Source: CAZHTF01 sp964535305 (lineage in GTDB: Bacteria > Planctomycetota > Phycisphaerae > UBA1845 > Fen-1342). Taken from it: a DNA stretch of 64,000 nt. Of the stretch, positions 43,152 to 50,146 are shown piece by piece. The stretch covers positions 1 through 64,000 of the forward strand of contig CAZHTF010000007.1 of the NCBI GenBank assembly GCA_964535305.1, in the 5' to 3' direction. Position 1 is the stretch's first letter, and each line of letters starts with the position of its first letter. The position numbers and the translations under genes were made by a program. Under the pieces are notes generated by a model, which did no database searches, was not told the origin of the DNA, and saw only the letters and a program-made list of their open reading frames with translations.

Positions 43152-44984
43152 CTACTGCTGGGGTCTGAGCTGAATCTGCGTCAGGCGCACGCCATCCGTA
43201 TTTGTGCTGATGGTCACGATCGAGGCCGCCTGGTAGCGCAGCAGCTTGTTGGCCTGCTCGAGCTGCTCGCCTTCGTAGGCCATGTTTGCGGCGGCGACGA
43301 TCCCGGCCGTCAGGGCGGCGGCGAAGTTCTGGAATTGCGCGGCCTGAAGCGCGTCGGCGTGCTTGGCCAGGCCGAGCGTGGCCTCAAGCATCTTCTTGCC
43401 ATCCGCGAAGGCCAGAAACCAAGCTTCGCGCGGCACGACCGCGGCGGCGCGCTTGTACTCGGCGTCGTTGCCCAGGCCGCCGTCGCTGGCGGGCCGCAGG
43501 GCCTGCTCGATCGCGGGCAAGCTGCCGAAATACGCGCGGTTCGCGCTGGTCGCCAGCGACATTCCGCCGATCGGCAGGTCATACACGGAAGTGCCTTGCA
43601 GGTCGCGCGAGGTGAGCATCGGCGTGAGCTGCAAGATCTTCTCGAGCGCGGCGCGGTCGCGATGGTCGATTGAGATCAGCATCCGCGGCGACTCCGGCCC
43701 GAACGGGCGCGAGAAGCCCAGCGACATCACCAGCGGCTCGCGCAGATGGTCGATCAGGTCGCGCTTCAGGTTGACGGTCTCCTCGCCCATCGGAACGGCT
43801 TCCATCGACTTGAGCGCCTCATCGGCGCTGTCCGGGTCGACCTGCCGCATGATCCGCAGCACTTCGTTCAGCAGGTCGCCGAGGTTCAGATTCACGGACG
43901 CGAAAACGGCCGCATCGGTGCTGATGTGCGCCGCGGGCGCGAGCTCGGCGTTTTTCATGCTGAGGATGCGGGCCAAGCCGACGCGTTCGCCTTCGAGCAG
44001 CAATTGTGCCTCGAACTTGCCGTCAAACTTGTCCGCGCCCAGCTGCAGATGCCCGATGATGCTGCGCATTCCGCTTGTGCCGAGCGCGTCCAGGTTGCGG
44101 GCGGCCTCGTCGCCGCCGAACTTGCGGGCGATCTCGAACATGCGCGGCAGGTTGATGGAGAACCGCGCGGCGCCGAGCGTTTCAAACTGTCTTGCGAATT
44201 GCTTGCCGTCCGGGCTGCTGGCCAGCGACTTGCCGGACTCGGCCACGCGAACGATTTCCTTCACCTCGTCGGCCGTCTGTGCCAGGATCAGTTGCGTGTC
44301 GGTCAGGTACATCGCGAGCTTAGGCGGCAGATTCTCGGCGGAAAAAATCTCGTCCGCCGCCGACTCGAGCATCTGCCCAAGCGGATTTTCGCCTTGCGAC
44401 TCACTCTCCTCGGCCATTTCCTCCAGCTCGGCGTCGGCCTCCTCGTCGCCGACGTGCTCGTGCTCGCTCTTCGGGGTGCGCTCAAAATACTCAATGTTAT
44501 GGCCGCCGAAGGCGACGCTCTCGGCTTTGTCTGCGGCGGCGCGGACCCGTCTTACGATCGCGTCGTAGTACTCGCGCATCAGCTTTGCGTCGCCCACCCC
44601 GGCGATCACGACCGGGTGCGGCGGCTCGGCTTCGGGCGCGTCCTGCGGCAGGGCCATGTAGAGCGCGAACGGGCCCGCGAAGGGATTCTGCATCTGGTCG
44701 GGCTGCTTCTCGAGTGCCTTGGCCAGGCGCTTGCGCAGGGTGTCGGCGAATTCGGCGAAGATCTGCGACTCTTTGGCGACCTCTTTCACGGCCGTATCGC
44801 TGAGCTGCGCGTATGCCGCGGTGCGCTTCCACTGCGTCCAGGCCTCGCCGACGTCCTCAATGCCGATGTAAACGAGCGCGTCCGCCGGTACCAGCGTGGC
44901 CGGGTCCTTCTTCTCGGCGTGTGCCAGTGACGACAGCAGTGCGAGAACGGCCGCGGCGCATCCCAGGTAGCGGAAAAGGTTCAT
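43152..44984 (-). CDS. Large secreted protein, DUF3352-like, unknown function
   Basis: 610 residues from the ATG at 44984. A signal peptide (YLGCAAAVLALLSSLAHA) is followed by LVPADALVYIGIEDVGEAWT, the opening typical of planctomycete and cyanobacterial DUF3352-like proteins. Repeated FA-PFALYMALP, FSINLPRMFEIARKFGG and LVMSLGFSRPFGPESPRMLI blocks suggest tandem alpha-beta domains. A highly acidic segment (residues about 180-205, EHEHVGDEEADAELEEMAEE) lies between them. No catalytic motif. 40 bases after the protease gene and 11 before the lipoprotein gene: likely an operon. Confidence 0.65.
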   Translation of the reverse strand: MNLFRYLGCAAAVLALLSSLAHAEKKDPATLVPADALVYIGIEDVGEAWTQWKRTAAYAQLSDTAVKEVAKESQIFAEFADTLRKRLAKALEKQPDQMQNPFAGPFALYMALPQDAPEAEPPHPVVIAGVGDAKLMREYYDAIVRRVRAAADKAESVAFGGHNIEYFERTPKSEHEHVGDEEADAELEEMAEESESQGENPLGQMLESAADEIFSAENLPPKLAMYLTDTQLILAQTADEVKEIVRVAESGKSLASSPDGKQFARQFETLGAARFSINLPRMFEIARKFGGDEAARNLDALGTSGMRSIIGHLQLGADKFDGKFEAQLLLEGERVGLARILSMKNAELAPAAHISTDAAVFASVNLNLGDLLNEVLRIMRQVDPDSADEALKSMEAVPMGEETVNLKRDLIDHLREPLVMSLGFSRPFGPESPRMLISIDHRDRAALEKILQLTPMLTSRDLQGTSVYDLPIGGMSLATSANRAYFGSLPAIEQALRPASDGGLGNDAEYKRAAAVVPREAWFLAFADGKKMLEATLGLAKHADALQAAQFQNFAAALTAGIVAAANMAYEGEQLEQANKLLRYQAASIVTISTNTDGVRLTQIQLRPQQ

Positions 44985-45024
44985 CGATGCGTCCTTTCTT
45001 TGTGCGTCAGACATCGAGCGCTCT

Positions 45025-45993
45025 TCACGGTTTGATCGCCGGGCGCACGAGCGCCGGCGGCTCTCTTTTGGCTCTGGGCGGCGGCTGCAAGTAGCGGTAG
45101 CCGGCGCTAGAGGATTCGCTGTTGTAGGTGAAGGCGTCGCGATTGCGGAGGAAGTCGATCAGGTAGCGCACCGGGATGGCGAAGCCCAGCCCTTCGCCGC
45201 CCGTGATTTTCATGTTCGTCACGCCGATGACTTCGCCGCGTGAATTGAACAGCGGGCCGCCGGAGTTTCCCGGGTTGATCTGCGTGGTCGTCTGGACGTA
45301 CGCCAAGCCGCCTTCGGCGCGGTTTCGGCGGCTGATAATGCCCTCGGAGACGCTGCGTTCGAGCCGCAACGGGTTGCCGATGGCGAAGACGGCGTCGCCG
45401 TCGCGGATGGCGTCGTCGTCGGCGAGATAGAGGATCGTCGGCTCGCGACCTTCGGGCAGCTTGACCTGCAAGATCGCCAGATCGAGGAACGGATTGGTCG
45501 CGACAATTTCAACGTCTTCGTACTTCTCGCGCTTGAATTCCGCGGCTGCGGCGCGAAACACGGTGATCGCGATGCGCGTCTCGCCCTCGATCACGTGAAA
45601 ATTCGTGACCAGGTGGCCGGCGCTCGAAATGAAAAACCCGCTGCCGGTGCCCGTCGGCGACGACACCAGCACCACGCCCTCGCCGAAGCGCTCCGTCAGC
45701 TCCTTGACGCTGCGGGCCGGCAGGTCGGCGGTGCTGAAGATATCGCCGCTCTGCAGCCGCACGCCCGAATCGGGTGCCGACTGCCCGGTGTCGGTTTCGA
45801 TGCTGCGAATGTGCTGTCGCGGTATGGCGAGCACATCGAAGCCCAGGTCGACCACGACGCGGTCCGGAAACTCGCGCAAAACCGGCGCGCGAATCGTGCG
45901 GCCTTCATTCAGGATGATTTCTTCGGACGCGGCGTTTCCGGTGAAAGCTGCAGCCAGAATTACGCCGATCCAGCCCTGTGCGCCAGTGCGCAT
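45025..45993 (-). CDS. HtrA/DegP-like trypsin-fold serine protease without PDZ domain
   Basis: 322 residues from the ATG at 45993. A signal peptide (WIGVILAAAFTGNAAS) leads to a 45-residue beta-rich module (residues 27-66, ILNEGRTIRAPVLREFPDRV then DVLAIPRQHIRSIE). The S1C protease follows with the full triad: H133 (LVTNFHVIEG), D171 (NPFLDLAILQV) and S244 (INPGNSGGPLF). The chain ends about 75 residues after the Ser with no PDZ domain, so substrate recruitment must differ from DegP/DegS. Periplasmic. Heads a minus-strand run of three envelope-protein genes and is divergent from the Cys-rich membrane protein gene. Confidence 0.88.
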   Translation of the reverse strand: MRTGAQGWIGVILAAAFTGNAASEEIILNEGRTIRAPVLREFPDRVVVDLGFDVLAIPRQHIRSIETDTGQSAPDSGVRLQSGDIFSTADLPARSVKELTERFGEGVVLVSSPTGTGSGFFISSAGHLVTNFHVIEGETRIAITVFRAAAAEFKREKYEDVEIVATNPFLDLAILQVKLPEGREPTILYLADDDAIRDGDAVFAIGNPLRLERSVSEGIISRRNRAEGGLAYVQTTTQINPGNSGGPLFNSRGEVIGVTNMKITGGEGLGFAIPVRYLIDFLRNRDAFTYNSESSSAGYRYLQPPPRAKREPPALVRPAIKP

Positions 45994-46099
45994 GCGTGCG
46001 TCCTCTTGAAGTTGATTAACGAATCGACCGTATGCTATGTTCCCAAGAGCTCTTCGTACAACCCTGGCTGGCATGAGAATTGCCACCGCGAAATTGATC

Positions 46100-46128
46100 T
46101 TGACCCGGACGCGCGTTTGAGAAAGACT
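46100..46128 (+). promoter_or_regulatory. Candidate promoter for the Cys-rich protein gene
   Basis: TTGACC (46100-46105), 17-base spacer, AAGACT (46123-46128). Transcription would start a few bases before the ATG at 46140, which has no Shine-Dalgarno. The -10 is weak. Confidence 0.35.
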
Positions 46129-46139
46129 ACTTTCGAAAA

Positions 46140-46583
46140 ATGAACCTTGGGCCAATCTGGTTATTGACCATTTGGATCGCGGCCGCCGGTCCGTGGCTCT
46201 GCGGCTATGGCCTGTGTGGCCTCGCCGCGGCGGCCGATTCGGATGTGGCTCAGACTTCCTGCTGCCAGGCCGAGGATGATAGCGCCGCGACAGACGCCTG
46301 CTGCGGCAGCGAGCAGATCTGCGGCTGCCGATGTGCGACGAACGAAAGCGAAGGGCCGGCGGGGGGCTGCCGGCGCTGTTGCTGCTGCGTCGCGGCGTTG
46401 CCCTTCACGCCGCTCGCGCCCGAGATTTCTAGTCATCGCCATCTGACCAAGCTTCTGCGGTCACCCGCGCTGGCGGGCTTGCATTCGGCCGAGTTTAGCG
46501 CGTTTCTGCCGCGCGCGGCGTGCGCCGAGTTCGAGCGTGACGCCAGCCATCTCCAGATTCGAATCTGCGTCTGGCTGAATTGA
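46140..46583 (+). CDS. Cysteine-rich exported protein of unknown function
   Basis: 147 residues. The first 32 residues form a hydrophobic signal or anchor (IWLLTIWIAAAGPWLCGYGL). The next 50 hold 12 cysteines in pairs and clusters: SCCQAED, ACCGSEQICGCRC and GGCRRCCCC. The C-terminal 60 residues are ordinary (HRHLTKLLRSPALAGLHSAE). The clustering suggests metal binding or disulphide knots in the periplasm. No family recognised. It lies 138 bases upstream of a second, shorter Cys-rich peptide gene on the same strand and is divergent from the HtrA-like protease. Confidence 0.6.
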   Translation: MNLGPIWLLTIWIAAAGPWLCGYGLCGLAAAADSDVAQTSCCQAEDDSAATDACCGSEQICGCRCATNESEGPAGGCRRCCCCVAALPFTPLAPEISSHRHLTKLLRSPALAGLHSAEFSAFLPRAACAEFERDASHLQIRICVWLN

Positions 46584-46683
46584 TTTCACCCCATTGCGGC
46601 GTTTCTGCTTGATGCGCGCGGCGCGGGTTGCGACGCGCGATCGCCGTGGCGTCCGCGGTGGATGCCGCGTTCGAAGAATGAAC

Positions 46684-46704
46684 CGAATCGCGATGCGCGA
46701 TTCG
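46684..46704. repeat. Perfect 9-bp inverted repeat upstream of the Cys-rich peptide gene
   Basis: CGAATCGCG, ATG, CGCGATTCG, ending 17 bases before the ATG at 46722; a third CGAAT follows at 46706-46710. It could be an operator for a dimeric regulator or a leader hairpin. Confidence 0.6.
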
Positions 46705-46721
46705 TCGAATGGAGTGAAGTC

Positions 46722-46910
46722 ATGAAGAAGTGGTTGTTTGCTACGCTGGTTTGCCTCGCTACGGTTCCCGCCGGCCTGAGCGCCGCGGCGCTCAAGCCGC
46801 AGGCCGACTGCACTTGCTGCACCTGTGACGTGAATTGTGCGTGTGACAACTGCGAATGCTGCTGCTGCGGGGACGATTGCTCGTGCTGCGGCGCCGGCTG
46901 CTGCGGCTAG
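46722..46910 (+). CDS. Exported metallothionein-like cysteine-rich peptide
   Basis: 62 residues from the ATG at 46722 (GGAGTG upstream). Residues 1-23 are a clear signal peptide (KKWLFATLVCLATVPAGLSA). Residues 30-61 contain 16 cysteines in 32 positions, arranged CTCCTC, NCAC, NCECCCC, DCSCC and GCC, spaced by Asp, Asn and Gly, with no aromatic residue. That density is like metallothioneins, but cytosolic metallothioneins lack signal peptides. Inferred role: binding soft metals (Cu, Zn, Cd, Ag) outside the cytosol, or an oxidised disulphide-rich peptide. Followed by a strong hairpin terminator and preceded by a perfect inverted repeat. Family not recognised. Confidence 0.7.
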   Translation: MKKWLFATLVCLATVPAGLSAAALKPQADCTCCTCDVNCACDNCECCCCGDDCSCCGAGCCG

Positions 46911-46960
46911 TCACTCAGGCTGATTCTGGCGGCGTCGAGTGATGACGTCGTCGAACGAAA

Positions 46961-46993
46961 ACGGCCCGGCGCACCACGCGTGCGCCGGGCCGT
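46961..46993. terminator. Bidirectional hairpin terminator
   Basis: ACGGCCCGGCGCAC (46961-46974) pairs perfectly with GTGCGCCGGGCCGT (46980-46993), 14 pairs, 5-base loop. It lies between convergent genes, with TGCTGTTTC after it on the plus strand and TTTCGTTCG after it on the minus strand. Confidence 0.75.
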
Positions 46994-47027
46994 GCTGTTT
47001 CATGGACCATCCATGCCGGTTGAGCCG

Positions 47028-47924
47028 CTAGCGGTCCCCATCGCTCGGCGGCTTCGGCGCAGGCTCCGCGCTGAGCAGCGACTCTACGCGTCGCGCGATG
47101 ATTGTGTCGCGCTCGCGCGCGCGCCGCTCCATCTCGGCGGAAAGCCGCTGCAGCGCTTCCTGGATACGCCGCAGATCCGCCTCGACGCGCTTCAGTTCCG
47201 CGGCGCGCATCTGCGTCCGCAGATCAAACTGCTCGGTCACCTGTTGCCGAAGCTGCTCCCGCGCGCGCTCGCGCTGCGCATGGTCGGCCCCCTCGCCGGC
47301 GCCGCGGAGCTGGTCAGCGGTCTCGCGACAGGCCCGCTCAAGGTCACGATCCCGCTCACGCAGCCTCAGCATCTCACCATCCGGCGGGCCAAAACCCGGC
47401 CGACCTGGGGGCGGTCGCTCGCCCGGCGGCGGGAACGGCGGCCTACCCGGCCCGCCCAGCGGTGGTCGATGCCCACCGCGACCCGCCAAGCCCCGCAGCA
47501 GCGGCGGACCTTGCGGACCCGCGCCATCCAGCTCCGCGACAATCGAATTCGCGAACAGCTCCGCGAATGCCCCCGGATTCTCCAGCATCATCCGCTCGAC
47601 GCGCTCCGCCAGATCCGGGCGGCGATCGCCCAGCACGCGCAGCAGCGCCCGCCAATCCTCCGGAAGCCCACTGTCGCCTGGCGGCGGCGGATGGCCAGCA
47701 CCCATCCCCGGCCGCCCGCGTCCATCGGGCGGCGGCGGAGGTCCGCGCTCCGGGCGACCGCCGCGAAACGCACCCGGCGGCGCAGGAGGTGCACCCTCCT
47801 GCCCATCGCCAACCGCCGCGCCCGGCGGTGGCGGCAGATCGTCGTCATCCCAATCCGCAAGACTCAGCGCTGACAACCACGCGCAGGTCGCCAGCGCGCC
47901 GATCGAAATCCAAGTGTGTTTCAT
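47028..47924 (-). CDS. Secreted Pro/Gly-rich protein with C-terminal coiled coil
   Basis: 298 residues. A signal peptide (ISIGALATCAWLSALSLA) is followed by a Pro/Gly/Arg-rich region (about 28-75 and 150-185, with runs of four or five Pro). A helical block lies at about 85-130 (WRALLRVLGDRRPDLAERVE). The C-terminal 100 residues form a strong coiled coil (LRQQVTEQFDLRTQMRAAEL, RIQEALQRLSAEMERRARER) ending DTIIARRVESLLS. The start overlaps the anti-sigma stop by 4 bases, so it is the third gene of the sigma/anti-sigma operon. Layout resembles periplasmic sensor proteins of the CpxP/Spy type, but no LTxxQ motif is seen. Confidence 0.6.
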   Translation of the reverse strand: MKHTWISIGALATCAWLSALSLADWDDDDLPPPPGAAVGDGQEGAPPAPPGAFRGGRPERGPPPPPDGRGRPGMGAGHPPPPGDSGLPEDWRALLRVLGDRRPDLAERVERMMLENPGAFAELFANSIVAELDGAGPQGPPLLRGLAGRGGHRPPLGGPGRPPFPPPGERPPPGRPGFGPPDGEMLRLRERDRDLERACRETADQLRGAGEGADHAQRERAREQLRQQVTEQFDLRTQMRAAELKRVEADLRRIQEALQRLSAEMERRARERDTIIARRVESLLSAEPAPKPPSDGDR

Positions 47925-48523
47925 GACAACCTCTCATGCACGACATCCGTGCGAGTCCAAATCCTCAATTTGCCCGTGCCTTCGCGCGCACCGCGATCCC
48001 CCGCGGGAATGTCCCAATCGTCAAGCAGCGCGCTATCTTCGGCGAACATGCTTGACTCGACCGTGTCCAACCGCGCGCTGAGCGCCCCCAGTGCCGTTTC
48101 GAGCGGATCATCCCACTCCAACAGCGCCAGCGATGCGAGCAAGTCTGCCCGCTCCGCGCCGCTCAAGGCGGCCCGATCGCGCTGCGGCGCGGCGCTGGGC
48201 AGGTTCAACATGACAACCAGAATGCAGGCCGCCAGAAGCGCAAATGCAGCGCGCCAACCCGGACTGAGCGCGGGCCGCGGCAGCACCGCCGTGGAGCGTT
48301 GCAGCGCGCGGCGAGCAAAGTTCAGCGGTAGCGGGGCCGGCGCCAGCTCGCTCCGCAGCGCCGCGGTCAGCGCCGCGCTCTCGGCGAGCAGCGACCGGCA
48401 ACGTAGACATTCGGCCAGATGCTGCTGCAGCTCGGGCTGCTGCGCCGGGTCGAGTTCGCCGACCGCGACGCGCAGCAGTCGGTCGTGATAAGGTCCGCAA
48501 ACCGCCGGGAAATCGCCGCTCAT
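47921..48523 (-). CDS. Membrane-anchored zinc-finger anti-sigma factor
   Basis: 200 residues. The N-terminal zinc anti-sigma motif is H35-x3-C39-x2-C42 (QQHLAECLRC). A single membrane helix at about 91-107 (AAFALLAACILVVML) separates it from an extracytoplasmic domain rich in acidic residues (LLASLALLEWDDPLETALGA; MFAEDSALLDDWDIPA). Expected to hold the co-encoded sigma factor at the membrane until a signal releases it. Start and stop both overlap the neighbours by 4 bases (ATGA), so the three genes are translationally coupled. Confidence 0.82.
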   Translation of the reverse strand: MSGDFPAVCGPYHDRLLRVAVGELDPAQQPELQQHLAECLRCRSLLAESAALTAALRSELAPAPLPLNFARRALQRSTAVLPRPALSPGWRAAFALLAACILVVMLNLPSAAPQRDRAALSGAERADLLASLALLEWDDPLETALGALSARLDTVESSMFAEDSALLDDWDIPAGDRGAREGTGKLRIWTRTDVVHERLS

Positions 48524-49038
48524 GACGGAACCACCCTCAGCGTGCTGCGCAGCCGCGCCATGGCAGCATGCATCCGCGAGAGCGCCGTGCCCAGCGGAAT
48601 CTCCAGCGTCTGCGCAATCTCCTCAAACGTCAGCCCGGCCGTGAATTTCAGCACCAATACCTCGCGCTGCGCCGCGGGCAACGATTCAACCGCCGATCCC
48701 AGCTCGCGTAGCGCCTCGGCCTGCAGCAATCCGTCGGCGGGCGCGTCGTCCGCGTTGCGCCGCGGCGTTTGCAGCGCGTGCTCCGTGATCGTGCGCTGCC
48801 GGCGCAGCAGGTCCAGGCACAGGTTGCGTGCGATCCGCAGCAGGAACAAATCCGGGCGCGGGCTGGAGCGCAACTTCTCGTAGTGCGTCGCGGCGCGTGC
48901 GAACGTCTCGGCCACGATGTCCTCCGCTTCGTCCTGTCGGGCATACACCCGCCGAACGTACGTCAGCAGCCGCGGCGCCATGTCACCGACCAGTTGGGCC
49001 AGGACCCTGCGCTGGTCTTCGGAGAGAGGGGTGCTCAT
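48520..49038 (-). CDS. ECF-type RNA polymerase sigma factor
   Basis: 172 residues, complete. Region 2 is RQDEAEDIVAETFARAATHY (core binding and -10 recognition), followed by LFLLRIARNLCLDLLRRQR. Region 4 is LPAAQREVLVLKFTAGLTFE then EIAQTLEIPLGTALSRMHAA, a typical helix-turn-helix for -35 recognition. First gene of the sigma/anti-sigma/secreted-protein operon; its stop overlaps the anti-sigma start. A different ECF group from the partial sigma factor at the window start. Such operons are normally autoregulated; no repeated -35 motif was identified here. Confidence 0.92.
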   Translation of the reverse strand: MSTPLSEDQRRVLAQLVGDMAPRLLTYVRRVYARQDEAEDIVAETFARAATHYEKLRSSPRPDLFLLRIARNLCLDLLRRQRTITEHALQTPRRNADDAPADGLLQAEALRELGSAVESLPAAQREVLVLKFTAGLTFEEIAQTLEIPLGTALSRMHAAMARLRSTLRVVPS

Positions 49039-49129
49039 TGGAACGTGGCTGCTCTTAAGATGAAGACGGCTGACGGCCGGCGTTATTTGGAGATCGGCTG
49101 GCGGGCGGCGCGGGATTTTCGAGCGAGCG

Positions 49130-49480
49130 TCAGGTGCGGGTCGAGCGCCATAACCATAGCCCCATTAAGAGGATCTGCGTGGCGACGATCGCGCGAAAGG
49201 CGATCTGGAATGACCGTTTGCGCGTCTTGTGCTGAAAAAGTCGCTGGCCCAGCAGCGCGGCCGGCGAACCGCCCAGCAGCGCCAGCGCGTGCAGCGTCAT
49301 CTCCGGAACGCGGCGCGCCTGTGACGCCGCGGCGCCTTTGTCCCAGGCATACACCGCGAGCGTCGCGAGATTGACGGAAATCAGCCAGGCGCCGAGCGCC
49401 GGCACGCTGGCGCTCATGAGCACGGCGGTCAGCGCGATTGCCGCCGCGAGCGGCGCGATGCTGAGCACCTGAAATTGCAT
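49130..49480 (-). CDS. DUF1294-family membrane protein
   Basis: 116 residues from the ATG at 49480. Hydrophobic segments AAAIALTAVLMSASVP, ISVNLATLAVYAWDKGAA, LHALALLGGSPAALLGQRLF and VATQILLMGLWLW. NLATLAVYAWDK, RVPEMTLHALALLGGSPAAL and HKTRKRSFQ are DUF1294 signatures; in other bacteria this domain is often fused to a cold-shock domain, absent here. Function unknown. Followed 91 bases later by the sigma factor gene on the same strand. Confidence 0.85.
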   Translation of the reverse strand: MQFQVLSIAPLAAAIALTAVLMSASVPALGAWLISVNLATLAVYAWDKGAAASQARRVPEMTLHALALLGGSPAALLGQRLFQHKTRKRSFQIAFRAIVATQILLMGLWLWRSTRT

Positions 49481-49587
49481 GCGCGCATTTTGCGGCAGGA
49501 CATCTGGTCTGGCCAATAATTCGAGCGAATCCGATCATTTTGTGTCTAGGCGAGCGGGCACGACTCGTACCGCAAGGAGCACACGTC

Positions 49588-50088
49588 ATGTTGCACAAGA
49601 CGATCATTGGCTTGGCTACCGCGGCGGCGCTGATTCTCACCGTCGCATATTCCACACCACTGCAGGCCGGCGGCGAGCGCGATCCGGCGCTGCGCGACCC
49701 GTCGAACCCGTTCCCGGTCGAGCCGATTCTGATCTTCGATGTCGCCGGCTCATCCTTCATCGGCGAGACGAATCGCCACGCTGCGATCTACAACAATGGA
49801 CAGATTGTCGCTTGCCGCAGCGGCGTGTTCGGCGTCGCGTCGGCGGTTCATTACGTGGACCCGCTGAGCGTGGAAACGCTGCGGCGGCAACTGATCGCGG
49901 CGGGCGCTATGACGCTGCCCGATCAGCCGACGCTGGTGACCGACATGCCGCTCACCACCGTCACGTTTTTCGCCAAGGGCCGCCCGCAAGCCTGCGCGAA
50001 TACCTTCAGCTACTTCGTGCCCGAAAATGCCGCCGCGGCGGACCAGATCATCGCGACGTTTCTGGCAACTGCTGCGCCGAGTTTCTGA
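49588..50088 (+). CDS. Secreted protein of unknown function
   Basis: 166 residues from the ATG at 49588, with AAGGAG upstream. A signal peptide (IIGLATAAALILTVAYSTPLQA) is followed by a compact domain: PILIFDVAGSSFIGETNRHA, IYNNGQIVACRSG, HYVDPLSVETLRRQLIAAGA and PLTTVTFFAKGRPQACANTF. It reads like a small alpha-beta domain with two Cys residues that could form a disulphide. No family recognised. Divergent from the DUF1294 gene and 54 bases upstream of the aldehyde dehydrogenase gene. Confidence 0.6.
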   Translation: MLHKTIIGLATAAALILTVAYSTPLQAGGERDPALRDPSNPFPVEPILIFDVAGSSFIGETNRHAAIYNNGQIVACRSGVFGVASAVHYVDPLSVETLRRQLIAAGAMTLPDQPTLVTDMPLTTVTFFAKGRPQACANTFSYFVPENAAAADQIIATFLATAAPSF

Positions 50089-50111
50089 GGTGCGCAGCGC
50101 GGCGCGCGGTA

Positions 50112-50146
50112 GCATGCGTCCGGTCAAACAGAGAGCGGACGCATGC
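50112..50146 (+). promoter_or_regulatory. 11-bp inverted repeat covering the aldehyde dehydrogenase start codon
   Basis: GCATGCGTCCG (50112-50122) and CGGACGCATGC (50136-50146) are perfectly complementary, with a 13-base loop GTCAAACAGAGAG. The start ATG (50143-50145) lies in the right arm and the GAGAG ribosome-binding site in the loop. As RNA it would hide the start codon; as DNA it could be an operator. Confidence 0.6.
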
